DNA of 64,000 nucleotides, taken from NCBI GenBank assembly GCA_038502055.1, contig JAXRKN010000015.1:304250-368249 (forward strand), written 5' to 3'. Of the stretch, positions 40,321-52,299 are shown in pieces (position 1 is the first letter of the stretch; each line of letters begins with the position of its first letter). The notes beneath the pieces were generated by a model. It did no database searches and was not told where the DNA came from. It was given only the letters and a program-made list of their open reading frames with translations. This DNA is from Tanytarsus gracilentus (lineage: Eukaryota; Arthropoda; Insecta; Diptera; Chironomidae). A program made the translations under genes and the position numbers.

Positions 40321-42244
40321 AATTAAACTTTTTAAAAAATTCATAACTGACCCAAAAAAATTCTCGCCTAAAATTTTTTTACTGCCAAATTTTTTCACAT
40401 TTTAAAAATCATTCAATCTCTCTTAAAAATTTAAAACTCACTATAAAAATCCCGCCACCGGAAAATCGAAACAAAGCAACCAGAAAAAATGGATGTGTCA
40501 GATTAAAAACACAGAAATTGTTACGTTGCGCATCTGTCACAGTCTCGAGCTCGAATACGAATTCATGAAAAAGGGTTTCGTGTTTTTTTTGTAACGGGAT
40601 ATTTTTGTCTATCTTCTGGGAATTCGTCAATGATTTTTCTCTCTTAAAATTACTGAAAATGATCCGCATTAGCCATATTGAGCTACTGAAGAAGTCGCGT
40701 GTCTCGCATTTCATTTATTTCAATCATTAGAGATTCTTATCAGTGCAGAATAAATATTCAATTGCATTCGAGTAAATCCCTGACTATGACACACGCTCGA
40801 ATGTCCTCGCCCATCTGTTTGTTCTTTGCCACAATAATGTTCAGTTGTGCAATGCTTTTTCTTATCAATCTTCCGGGGTAGAAATGGAATGAAAATTATT
40901 GTCATCGATGGGTGGAATTTGCAATTTTTGAGGGATGAAAAGTTGGAAGTGACTTGAGTGGGAAATTATTTAAATTTGAAATAACCGTTAAGACTTATAA
41001 AATTTTACTTGAAATTTTTTTTGATAAAATTTCACTTGAAATTTTTTTTGATAAAATTTACAAATTTTTTTTATGATGAAATTTAATAAATTTTTTATTC
41101 TAAATTTTACGAAATTTTTATTCTCAATTTTACCAAATTTTTTATTCTAAATTTTACTAAATTTTCTATTAAAATTTTATCATAAAAATTATCTTAATTT
41201 TCTCATAAAAACTTTCCCTAATTTGCCATAAAAATTTCATTAAATTTCTCCTTAAACTTCCCAAAAAAATTTCTGCTTAATTTTTTATTACGCAATTGAT
41301 TTTTTCTTTCTAAAACTTCCTAACCCAAAAAGTTTCCAATGCCAAACTTCTCTCACTCCAAAAAAAATCTTTTCCTTCACTCACACAACTTCAGCATAAA
41401 AAACCACCGAAAGTCGATACTCGCCACAAAAATAGAAACAAAAAACTAATAAGAAAATTTTTACGAGCCCAAACACCGAGCGGCTTCACTTTGTCGGGGC
41501 GGCAACAAGATTTATGGAAATATTTCACAAGCTGAATTAATTGTCGCTCTCGATTTTCACTCCTCATTAAATAGAATTGGAAGGAATAAAATCCTTTTTT
41601 TTGAGTGAGTGAGGGAGCCGAAATCCCTTGAGCCTCGATCATCAGCTATCGATGAGACGAGAAATCTGTTTCATTTCCTTACCCCTGAAAAAATATTTTT
41701 TAATGTCCCCTAAGAAAGTGTGTGCAACATTCAAGGGTGACTCGAGGCACAAGGGAGACTTTAAAATCTTTAAAATCGAGTGGAAAAATGCTTTTGATAT
41801 TGAGAAGATTTGTTTGTGGATTTAGATGAAAAATATCTTGAGATTGATTGAATGAGTGTTAACCTACAGGGAGCCCAACGTCATTTAATTTTTTATACCA
41901 AAAAAATCCAAATCGCCGCTCACAAAAAAGTCACCTAATTTTTCTTCTCTCCCCCTCCGATTTTCACTCTTGATTTGACTTCGCGATTTGACTTTTGCGT
42001 GATCAAAATTTCGCCTTTCTTCTTTTATTACCTCGAGTGTCCCCGATGTGAAACGGAAATTTCCTCTAAATGCTTCTAAATTGTATTCATAATCATCATA
42101 AAAGGAGAAGAAAGAGTTGGTTTGAGAAAGGCAATGAAATTTCGTGTTGCCGCTTCCTTTTTCTGAATCTACATACGCATTAATTTTTTGGGGTATGTGA
42201 GAGAGGGAAGGGACAAAGTTCGAGGGGTGGAAACTGCGTCGAAA

Positions 42245-42530
42245 AAAATTTTTAATTCTAAATTTTACAAATTTTTTATTATAAATTTTACAAATTTTTT
42301 ATTATAAATTTTACAAATTTTTTATTCTAAATTTTACAAATTTTTTATGATAAAATTTTACAAATTTTTTAATTCTAAATTTTACAAATTTTTAATTCAA
42401 AATTTTATAAATATTTTATTCTAAATTTTATAAATTTTTTATTCTAAATTTTACAAATTTTTTATTCTAAATTTTACAAATTTTTTATTCTAAATTTTAC
42501 AAATTTTTTATTCTAAATTTTACAAATTTC
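42245..42530. repeat. Tandem repeat, about 24-bp unit
   Basis: About twelve units of attctaaattttacaaattt with T-run variation. Confidence 0.9.
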
Positions 42531-43759
42531 AATTAACCAAGTTTCCAACCCCTTGCCAGCAAAAGGCGTCACATTAAAATCAGGTTGCTGAAAATTTTTC
42601 CCCTTCTCATTTTGACTCTCTGCAATTTCGCAATCGGGGGTGAAAAGAGAGAGAGAAATTTATTTTCATTCACTCTGTTTATAATTAGAAATTGTTTCTT
42701 TTCTCATTTGTATTTTTATTTATTACACAATTTCTAGCTCGCAGGCACAACTCGGAGGGGTTGCTTGTAGTTTTTTTTGTTATAATGTTGCAAAAAATCA
42801 TTCAGACAATGTGAAAATCGCATGCTATAAATTTGCTGTCGTTGCTTGTTAAATCACAATGAAATTTGTGAATGCTGTGTTGCGTCCGATAATCTTCAAA
42901 AAGAGAGAAATTTGTAATGAATTTTTTAAAAGGGAGAAAGTGAAATTTTTTGATCGTTAAACAATTAAAAAATTCTAAAAATTCAAATAATTACGTTAGA
43001 AAATTTTAATTTATTTTAATAAAATTTTTAGAGAATTTAAATTAAAAAAATTCGTTAAAAATTTAATTAAAACTTTCTCAATTTACTTCTGAAAATTTGC
43101 GTCAACTTTTTATTTTTTCCATTGTATTTTTTTATTCATCCACCGGACGATAACTAAAGTCAACACACTGCGAAGGGCAGGATAAATTAGAGAACCAACT
43201 CGCATCTCTCCCTCACGATAGCACACAGTTGATTTGTCATTAAAAGTTGAGTAAATTTCATTTACATAAGCGCACAATGGAGGGTCGTAAAAAATGCAAA
43301 TCCAGCAATTGATATCGAGAGCGGCAAGCAGACATTAATGCATTCGAACAATTTTCGGCGATAAGACTTGATTTAGGGTTTAAGTGCGAGATTTAATGAA
43401 CTGAGTGGGAAAAAATAGAAATTAATAAAAAATGTTACGAAAATTTCAAAAATATTTTAAATTTTTTTAAAACTTCAAATAAAATTTTAAATTATATAAA
43501 ATTAATAAGTAAAAGATTAAATTTATTGGTATTGCTCAGAAGAAAAAACCTAAAAACCCGTGCAAAAAATGATAAGAAAGCAGTTCAAGCTCTGCGACAA
43601 GCTTCAAGGTGACTTTTTTAATCGCAAATAAATTTTGATAAGATTAAAAATTATTTTTGTACTTTTTTCCTTTTAATTTTGATAATTTTTGAGTGGCTTA
43701 AAATATTTTTTCCGGTGAAAAAACCCAAGTGCAATTTTTGATAAGATAAAAATTTTTGA

Positions 43760-43795
43760 TATAAAAACTCGATGGAAAAATAAATTGAGTCAGTT
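43760..43795 (+). promoter_or_regulatory. TATA box plus initiator of the LRR gene
   Basis: TATAAAA starts at 43760 and TCAGTT at 43790, with the initiator A at 43792, 32 bp downstream of the first T. That is canonical spacing, and it leaves a 35-nt leader before the ATG at 43827. Confidence 0.75.
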
Positions 43796-43826
43796 TTTAA
43801 CAAATCGTGAAAGAAAAAAGTAAAAA

Positions 43827-44708
43827 ATGAAAATTTTTCTTCTTTTAATTTTTGTCGCGAGTGCGAGCGGAATTTTTATAACTTGTCGATTTAATTTTGA
43901 TTACGGTTGGAATGTAATTGGTCGCGTTTACACTTGTGAAGTGACTTCGATGAATTTCTCTGACAACTCAACGCACATAACTGGCTATAATGGAACACAT
44001 TTGAGTGGAAATTCAAGCGCGAATGTTGGAATGATTTATTTTCCTTCTAATTTTTGTCCTCAATTCAACCTCACGACAATTCCAAAAGGATTTTTAAACT
44101 TTTTCCCAAACTTTATTGGAATTTTTTTTGACCGCTGTTCAATTTCTTCATTAAATGGCGATGAACTTGATGAATATCCAAACTTGCAGTGGTATGCACA
44201 TCAATATTCAAATCTTACGCGAGTTCCTGGAAATTTTTTCGCCTCAACGCCAAACATGAAAGTTGTTATTTTTTGGACAAATAAAATCCAGCACGTTGGT
44301 GAAGGTTTGCTGGATAATTTGCAGAACTTACAAATAGCTCATTTTGACTCCAACATTTGCATCAACAAACGTGCTTTAAATCCATCAGAAATTCCAGCGT
44401 TGATCGAAGCTTTGAGACAAAATTGCACGGACATCGAACCCGAAACAACAACTGAGCTCACAACAACAACAATTTCAACTTCAACAACAACAAATCAACC
44501 TCCAAGATGTGAAATCGATGACCTCGAGGATTTCGTTTGTGGACTCGATGAAGAAATTGAAAATTTAAAGGAAAGCAATGAAAATTTGCGTGCAAATGTT
44601 GAAACTTTGGAGTCCAACTTAAACAATCAAAATCAAGAAATTCGTGAAAATTTGTACGCACTTGAACAGATGGTCCTGGATTTAATGTCAAGACCTTGCA
44701 CATGCTAA
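43827..44708 (+). CDS. Secreted leucine-rich-repeat protein with coiled-coil tail
   Basis: Single-exon gene of 293 residues. Residues 1-15 (MKIFLLLIFVASASG) are a signal peptide. A Cys-containing N-terminal part with several N-glycosylation sequons (NFSDNSTH, NGTH, NSSA) leads into degenerate leucine-rich repeats at about 75-180 (LTTIPKGFLNFFPN, LTRVPGNFFASTPNMKVV, IQHVGEGLLDNLQNLQIA). A Thr-rich mucin-like linker lies at about 203-222, then a charged coiled coil at about 236-285 (DEEIENLKESNENLRANVET) and a CTC terminus. There is no membrane anchor, so it is probably extracellular and may form multimers. It resembles expanded dipteran families of secreted LRR proteins; the partner is unknown. 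The ATG follows an A-rich context just after a clear promoter, and AATAAA follows the stop at 44773. Confidence 0.85.
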   Translation: MKIFLLLIFVASASGIFITCRFNFDYGWNVIGRVYTCEVTSMNFSDNSTHITGYNGTHLSGNSSANVGMIYFPSNFCPQFNLTTIPKGFLNFFPNFIGIFFDRCSISSLNGDELDEYPNLQWYAHQYSNLTRVPGNFFASTPNMKVVIFWTNKIQHVGEGLLDNLQNLQIAHFDSNICINKRALNPSEIPALIEALRQNCTDIEPETTTELTTTTISTSTTTNQPPRCEIDDLEDFVCGLDEEIENLKESNENLRANVETLESNLNNQNQEIRENLYALEQMVLDLMSRPCTC

Positions 44709-44772
44709 TTTTTTTTGAAAAACTAAAAACCCTTTTTATGAAAATGTAACGATTTAATTCCATTTCGTTCAA

Positions 44773-44778
44773 AATAAA
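44773..44778 (+). terminator. Polyadenylation signal of the LRR gene
   Basis: AATAAA 65 bp after the stop codon, with an overlapping second copy. Confidence 0.7.
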
Positions 44779-44789
44779 TAAAAACTGCA

Positions 44790-45746
44790 GAAAAATTATT
44801 ATAAAAAATAAAATTTCTCTTTAAAAATTGAACTAAATTTTTAATGAACATCGACACCCACTCACAGTCACTTTCTTATAGTGCCGCCCACCCACCACGA
44901 ACTGAATTCTTAACCTGTCATAATTTTCTCTCTCTCAAACCCACTCTCAAAATTTTTACACCGCGATGCTGCCGGTGCTCGAGCAATAAACAACGATAAA
45001 GAACTTCTGGCTGCTACTAAAAAGGCCTAACACAGCTCACGAGTGAAGCGAAGAAGCGAAACAATAAAAATGAATTAATTAATTTCTTTTTTATTCCTTT
45101 TCATTGCTGAGTTGAGTTTGAAAGTATTTGAAATTAAAAATTAATTGAAGAAGTCTAGTTGAATGAGAGAGAAATTGAAAAGGTTTTTTTTTCTGTGTTG
45201 AGGAAATTAATTGAGAAATTTTTAAAGAGAAACCTTAAAAAATTATTAAATTGGAGTGAAAAATTTCTCGAGATCTTTAAGATTTTTTTAGAGAAAATTT
45301 AGATTTAAAATTTAGATTAAAAATTTTATTTAAAATCCAAAAAAATTCTAATAAAATTTTAATTTTTTTTGGAATTCTTTTTGGAAAAAAAATTTTTTTG
45401 AAATTTTTAAAATTTTTTAAAAAAAAAATTAAATCTAAAATTAATTTTTTATTTAAAATCCAAAAAAATTCTAATAAAATTTTAATTTTTTTTGGAATTC
45501 TCTTAAATCTAAATTTTTTATTTAAAATCCAAAAAATGCTAATAAAATTTAAATTTTTTCTAAATCCAATTTTTGAACATTTATCTTTTAAATTCTCTTA
45601 ATGCATTTCATCCCACACAAAATCGACCTTCTCCATAGCTCACTCAAACTTCTTTTAATATCCTCCACTAAATTGTTTTATCTTAAAAGCATTCATTGAA
45701 TTTTATTCGAAATTCCTCAAATATAAAAAAATTAATTACTTCTCTT
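44790..45746. repeat. Non-coding, with three copies of a ~50-bp repeat
   Basis: No gene seen. Variants of ttatttaaaatccaaaaaaa / ttctaataaaattttaattt recur at about 45326, 45446 and 45518. Confidence 0.6.
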
Positions 45747-46528
45747 CCCTGGTAGAACAATGAGTTCAAATTGAGCTCAAACATTGAACTATTTAGTTCA
45801 AATGAACTAAATTAGTTCGAATTGAATTCAATTCGAACTCAAATGTTGAACTCAGCCACTTTAGTTCAACATTTGAGTTCGAATTGAGTTCAATTTGAAC
45901 TCAATTGTTGAACTAAATTTCCATGTTGAACTCTAAGGCTGAGTTCAAGATTTGAACAAGAATTTGAGTTCAAGACTTGAACTAAATTCAAAGTTTTAGT
46001 TCAAAACTTGAACTCGAATTTAATTCAAGTCTTGAACTCAATTTGAATTCAAGTTTTGAACTAAAATTGGAGTATTTTGAATTAAATTTATTTCAAATTT
46101 AATTCAAAACTTGAAGTCAATTTGAATTCAAAACTTGAACTAAAATTGGGGTATTTTGAAATAAACTTGAACTCAAATTTATTTCAAAACTTGAACTCGA
46201 TTTGAATTAAAGACTTAGACAAAATTTTGGATTTTTAATATAAACTTTATTTCAAAAGTTGAACTCGATTTGAACTAAAGACTTAGACAAAATTTTGGGT
46301 TTTTAATATAAACTTTATTTAAAAACTTCAACTCGATTTGAATTAAAGACTTAAACGAAATTTTGGGTTTTTAATATGAACTTTATTAAAAAACTTGAGC
46401 TCGATTTGAATTAAGGACTTAGACGAAATTTGGGGTGGTTAATATAAACTTTATTTCAAATTTATTTCAAAAGTTGAACTCGATTTGAATTGATTGAAGC
46501 CCTAAATTAAGATTTGTTCTTGGGTGTT

Positions 46529-47625
46529 GGTCACGCAAAGTGTGGATTATTTCACGGAAAAATCCGCGAAATAATCCACACTTTTCCAAGGAATTCTATG
46601 GATAAATCCGCAAAATTTTAAATTGCACGGAAAAATCCACAGACAAAAATCCAAGGATTTGCATGGAATTTAAAATCCAAGGAGTTTTCCATAGAACAAA
46701 AATCCTTGGAATTTCGCGGAATTTTAAAGTGCACGGAAAAATCCACAGACAATAATCCACGGATTTGCATGGAATTTAAAATCTGAGGAATTTTTTATAG
46801 AGTTTTTATATTTCAAAAATCAGGTAGTATCACTAAGTTCATATAGTAAATGATTTGCGATATTTCAATTTTTAGGAAAAATTAAAATTAATCCCTAAAT
46901 AAAACTTTTTGTAAAAGTTAAAGATCAAATTAAAAGAAGTTTTATCATCACTCTTATCTTTCCGGCACTGTTATAGCTTAATAACCATCCGACTGAGCTA
47001 TCCTAACGATAAGCGAAGCGCGATCGTTAGGTTAGTGAGGGAGTGAACTGTATGAGCGTTCCGGGGGGCCCCTTGGGGGGCCGGACGCGATTAACACAGG
47101 AGGGGGTTTGGGGGGCGCCTGGACGCCCCTCCAAAATGATACTATTGATTCAATAAATCAAAGTACTTACTCAATCAAATCACTTGCCTATGTTCCTCAA
47201 AACTAATTTTCTCAAACGATTTCCCTTTTACCAAACGTTTTATTTAGGGATTAATTTTAATTTTTCCTTACAATTGAAATATCGCCAAATCATTTATTAT
47301 ATGAATTAAGTGATACTACCTGATTTTTGACATACAAAAACTCTATAAAAAATTCCTCAGATTTTAAATTCCATGCAAATTCTTAGATTTTTATCCGTGG
47401 ATTTTTCCGTGCACTTAAAAATTACGCGAAATTCCAAGGATTTCTATATTATGGAGAACTCCTTGGATTTTAAATTCCATGCAAATCCTTGGATTTTCGT
47501 CTGTTGTTTTTCCGTGTACTTTGAAATTTCGCGGATTTTTCCAAGGAAATCCAAGGATTTATCTATGAATTTCTCCATGAAAAATTCCATAGAATTCTAT
47601 GAAAAATTCCACACTTTGCGTGACC
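46529..47625. mobile_element. Nested long-palindrome element with 18-bp inverted ends
   Basis: GGTCACGCAAAGTGTGGA at 46529-46546 is mirrored at 47608-47625. The match continues collinearly inward for nearly 390 bp per arm, to about 46910 and 47235, including the block around atcaggtagtatcact. The arms enclose a ~325-bp loop with a GC-rich centre. It has no ORF of note. It looks like a MITE or foldback inserted into the larger element. Confidence 0.75.
46972..47140. other. GC-rich structured core in the palindrome loop
   Basis: This segment is strikingly GC-rich against its surroundings. It holds a perfect 9-bp hairpin (CCTAACGAT at 47002 with ATCGTTAGG ending 47031), a GGGGCG/CGCCCC hairpin at 47112-47129, and G/C runs at 47060-47095. 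On the minus strand, TAGCTCAGTCGG (46989-47000) fits a tRNA-type A box, but no B box follows. Confidence 0.55.
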
Positions 47626-48066
47626 TATAATCTTTGTTCTTTGTTTTAATGTTAAAATAAATATTGGAATATTTTTCTGATCCTTAGTTTAATTATTACA
47701 ATAATTAGCAATTATATCAATTATATATGTGTTTTTGACAGACACTGATGATTCCCGGATCATATTGTGCTCAAACAAACAAAACTATCGCTGATAGTTT
47801 AAATCGTCACTTTTAATTAGAAATGGTTGATTTATATATGTTTCTTCAATTTCAAAAATTTTAATGTATCAAAATGTAAACTACTAAACTTGCAAAAAAC
47901 TTTAGAAAAAAATATTTTTTCTTTAAAAAATAAATTAAAGAAAATTTTTGTTTTTTAAAATTTAAATCAAAGGACAAAAAATATTAGAAATAGTTGGCAA
48001 ATTGATATAAAAAATAAGAATGGTTTAAATATAGCTTTTAGCCAAAATGGATTTTAACATAAAGTT

Positions 48067-48140
48067 TCCTCGGTGGTCTCGTGGTTACGCGCGCGCTTAG
48101 CAAACAGGAGTCCTGAGTTCGAGTTCGAGTCGGCGCAGCA
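48067..48140 (+). other. tRNA-like / SINE-head segment
   Basis: TGGTCTCGTGG at 48074-48084 fits an A box, and GAGTTCGAGTC at 48121-48131 fits a B box, at about normal tRNA spacing. The anticodon arm does not pair and the acceptor ends do not match, so it is not a working tRNA. It may be a tRNA-derived SINE head, followed by an A-rich tail. Confidence 0.4.
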
Positions 48141-48574
48141 AAAAAGTAAGAAAAATTTTTAAGTACAAAACTAATAAAAATTCCAATTTCTCTTCACATA
48201 GCAAAAAAAATAAGTGCGAGCAAAAAAAAGTTAGTTAAATTAACTAAAGGAACACTTGGAAAGTGGAACAGTTCAAAAGTTGAATTCAAATTGAATTCAA
48301 AAGTTGAACTAAATTTTTTTTAATTTGAAAATTTGAGGGCAATTTGAGTTCAAATTTGAGTTCGAATTGAATTCAATTTGAATTCAAATTTCAGTTCGAA
48401 TTGAATTCAAATCGAAAATCGAGTTCAAATTTAGTTCAAACGTATATGGGCGAGTTCAACCGTTTTCATACAAAAGCTTACCACGCGATTTGAACTGAAC
48501 TGGATTTGAACTCAACAATTGAATTCAATTCGAACTCAAATAACACCCAAATTTGAACTCGTGTTCTACCAGGG

Positions 48575-51404
48575 TTGCCTACAATCGACACCGACAAGAT
48601 ATTCAAAATAATAAAAAAATTATTCGACAGTTGTGTGGTCGAGTGCGAGACATAAAAATAATTCTCAATTAAAAGAAACCAAACATTCACTTGTGGAATG
48701 GAAATCATTAGTCATACAATTGATGAGAAAATATTAATAACTTTTTTTTCGTATTTGTTGTGTGCGGGGATAGATTGGCAATTTACGTCGCCTCGCCCTC
48801 TGCAAGATTAGATTTTTTTTGGTCATGATATTGAGAACTTTCGACCATATTTGATAGATGAGAAATATTGGAGGGAAAATTTTTGAGGGTGACTAGAAAT
48901 TTTTTGAAAAATTCTAAATTTATTTTTTTTAAATAAAAAATCATCAGGTCACCCTCATCACTCACAAGACACACACATCAGCAATAACCATAATAGTTAA
49001 TGGATTTTCGGAACGATTAAATTTATTCCAACAGAACATTTTTCGTTCCCGCTACTAGATTGGCATAACAAATTTCTTAATTCCTCGTATATGTGAATGT
49101 ACATGATACATTTTATAAGATACTCAAATACCTCTTTAGCATTTTTATTAGTTGCCCATTTTCGAAACTAGCCGAAGCACTCTAAGCTGCCGTTTAAGAC
49201 TCTGTTAAGCTGGGCATGAAATAAAATGTAAAACAAATTCAACATTCTAAAAATGTAAACAAGTTAAGGGAATCGAGAGAAGAGTGAACTAGAAATGCCG
49301 AATTGGAGGTGTCATGGGTGTGATTATGGAAATTGTGAAATGGGTTTGAGATGATGAAGAAATGAAATGGGAATTTTTTTAAAATAGGTTTGAAGAATTT
49401 TTATTGAAGACGATTTTTAAAATTTTAAAATACGTTAAAAATATTACTGAATTAATTTTAAAAAATTTTTAACTCAGTTTAAAACCATTTTTAGAATAAA
49501 TTTTAAACGTTTTTTAAACTTGATTTAAATTTTTTTGGTCAAAATTTATTTTAAAAAAGAGATTAAAGAATTTTTTCTGGACACGTTTTTTAAATTATTA
49601 AAATACGTTAAAAAAATTTATTGAAATTATTTTTTAAAAAATTCAAAAATTATTCTTAAAATGTTTTTAAACTTGATTTAAAATGTTTTTGTCAAAATTT
49701 ATTTAAAACCCCCTTAAACCCCTCTCAACCCCCATTTCACATCACCCAAACTCCATCCACAATTATCTAACTAAAAAACTGTCACAATAAGCCACAAAGT
49801 CTCACTCGACTCGATTGATTCAATTAAAGGGAGTAAAAATTTATTTAAATACATTCATCAACATCGTTCAAATAAAATTTCACAATCACATGTGTGCGGA
49901 GAGGGGAAATGTCTGTCATGCTTGATTATGAAATGGGTCTCGAGAATTGTAAAGAGATTAATTAATAAATGAATGCAGTTGCTTCCTTATTAATTTCTAA
50001 ATTGTCGTGAGTGAAAAATTGCAAATTTGTTGAAGAAGAAAAGATGAAAAAAGTCGGTTGGTATTTTTAAATTTTGAAAAGAAGAAAAATTCAAAATGTC
50101 AAGTAAAAATTGATAATTTTATTTTTATTTTTTTATATCAAATTTTTAAGTGAAAAATTGCTAAATTTTAATTTTATTAAAAATTTTAAAAAATATTTTT
50201 TGCTGAAAATTTTAAACGGAAAATAATTTTTTTCAATTTTCTGTATAAAATTTCCCAAAAATATTAAAAAAATTTCTCACCCCCAAAATTTTCCACAACT
50301 CGCAAAATTTTCTTCATTTTTATCGTTTTCAATTCAAATTATGACAAAAACATAAAACTGCAATAATTTTTTATTAAAAGTCTTTTCCTCAAATTTGCAT
50401 TAACAACTCTCTAAAGTTTAATTCTAATTTTTTTCCCGAACTTCTTTTTGATAAATGAAGTAAAATTTTAAATTTTCTTCCGATGGGGGAGCGAAAAAGT
50501 CATAAAACGAAATTATTTTTTCCACACTTTCGTAAAGTTTATTCCGGGGTGAATTTGCATGATGCCGCTTCAGATGCCTCGGCACCTCCCTCGACTCTGT
50601 TCTCGGCGAGATAAAAATGATAATAAGCGCGAATAAATAAAAAAAAGAAAGAAATTGTTGTGGCGTCATCATCATAAAATTTCAGATGAGAGGAAACGAA
50701 CAAAAAAAAGTTTGTCTTTCGCGAACAATAAAAAATAAAATGACTTTAAGTTAGCGAAATAAAAATTTTGGATGAGGGAAAAAACTTATTTTTGACCTTC
50801 GAATGATCTCATAAGGTCCAGCTCGATTCTCTTCATTTTCCACTCGATTTGCTTCCTCTCCGTCCGCATTCGGTAATTACACATAATCATCTCCGAGCTT
50901 CCTTAATTGGAAAATTAATCAGGATTTCTCTTCTTCAATTGTATGTGGAGAGGAAAAATAAAATCCAATTAAGAGGTAGAAACTACAGCTCGCAATGATA
51001 ACGACGATGATGGACAAAAAAGCTAATTCTTTCATCTTTCCATTATCCTTCGGATAGTCCGAGCATTTCTTTTGTCATTATTATCCGACTGTGAAAATTG
51101 TGTTGATTGTAGTGAAAAAGGTAGAAGATTTTATTTTATCATTGTCGCTCTTTTATTTGAGGAAGAAAAAAAGAAGAAAATTGCAATAAAATTGTGGACA
51201 GTAAATCTCGGGGAAATGGATGACGTTAATGGGAGAAATTTTTTGGAGTTGAAGTTTTAATGGAGGGCAATTTTGAAGACTTTTAGTGATGTTAAAGGGA
51301 TTAGAGGTCGTTTAGAGAAATTTAGGGGATTTTTTTGAATGGAAGAAAGATTTAGAGGAAATTGCTTTAAAATTAGTGTTGAATTTTTTTTGATGAGAGT
51401 AAAA
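48575..51404. other. AT-rich non-coding stretch
   Basis: No gene I can support. One 83-codon ATG-started frame at 50424-50675 (-) with a hydrophobic start is treated as a finding, not a gene. Confidence 0.5.
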
Positions 51405-51919
51405 AAAGTATTGAACTTTGAACTTTAATTTAAATTGAACTCTAAATTTAATTTTGACTTAGCTTTGAACTTATTTTTAATTAATCTTGGAGCTTAATTT
51501 AAATTAAGCTTTGAATTTAAGACAAAGCATTTAAACTAATCTTTGAACCTAATCTAAATTGATTGTTCATATTTGAACTCAATTTAAATTGAACTTTGAA
51601 CCTAATTTGAACTAAGTTTTCAAATGTTTTTAAATTGAGTTTTGAACCTAATTTAAACTAAATTTTTAAATCTAATTTAAATATAACTTTGAACAAGTTT
51701 AAATTGAGCGTTGAACCTAGTTTAAATTCAACTTTGAACTTTATCTAAATTCATTCTAATTTTAACTAGACTTTTAATTTAATTCAAAGTTATTAATTAA
51801 TTTAAGTTAAGCTTTCAACCTAATTTAACAGAGCTTTGAATTTATTTTAAAATATGCTCTGAACCTAATTTAAATTTAAATTTGAACCTAATTTAAATTT
51901 ATCTTTGAACTCAATTTAA
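51405..51919. repeat. Degenerate tandem repeat next to the Helentron end
   Basis: Repeated gaacctaatttaaattgaac-type words of 25-30 bp, heavily drifted, end exactly where the Helentron 3' terminus begins. Confidence 0.7.
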
Positions 51920-51980
51920 ACAAGGTGGGTCTGCAAACGGCGTTGCCATTTCCAATAGCTCCGCTGTCTTAGATTAGTAC
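51920..51980 (-). repeat. Helentron 3' terminus shared with copies A, B and D
   Basis: The ~60 bp from the CTTGT end through the hairpin and GCGGAGCTA to about GTACTAATC matches the 3' ends of the elements at 12413, 13929 and 60878; homology stops at about 51980. Shared 3' ends are how non-autonomous copies are recognised by the autonomous Rep. Confidence 0.8.
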
Positions 51981-52299
51981 AAACACTAGTAAAACCCCTT
52001 CGTTGCAAAATTTTGATAAAAGGTTGCGTAGCTAATTATTTAACAGGCCACGATAATTTTCATGTAATGACCAGAATATCATCCATCATTAAACTCGAGA
52101 TTTAACCAGAATTAAAAAAAACATATTCTTTTTAAAAATTTAAATTTAGATATTAAACTGAAAAATTATGAATTTAAAAAAAACAAAAAAAATATCATTA
52201 AATTTCAAAGTCCAAACATTTTATTTATTTTAATAAAGAATAACAAAAAATAAAAAAACATAAAAAAAAATTCAAAAAATCAATACACTAAATAATTTT

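Larger units (their letters stand above)
35753..43759. other. AT-rich non-coding stretch
   Basis: No gene supported. The stretch includes several tandem-repeat blocks listed separately and CT/GA-rich patches. Open frames are short and without context. Confidence 0.5.
45747..48574. mobile_element. Foldback-type element with 13-bp terminal inverted repeats
   Basis: CCCTGGTAGAACA at 45747-45759 is mirrored by TGTTCTACCAGGG at 48562-48574. Both ends continue into arrays of palindromic gagttcaaattgaactc-like words (about 45760-46500 and 48260-48560), so the ends can fold on each other. It encodes no transposase. A second palindromic element (46529-47625) and a tRNA-like segment (48067-48140) lie inside. 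Target duplication is unclear; both flanks show only TT. Confidence 0.7.

Noticed and set aside
48067..48140. Functional tRNA gene with an AGC (Ala) anticodon
   Set aside because: The anticodon and acceptor stems do not pair; only the A- and B-box words are present.
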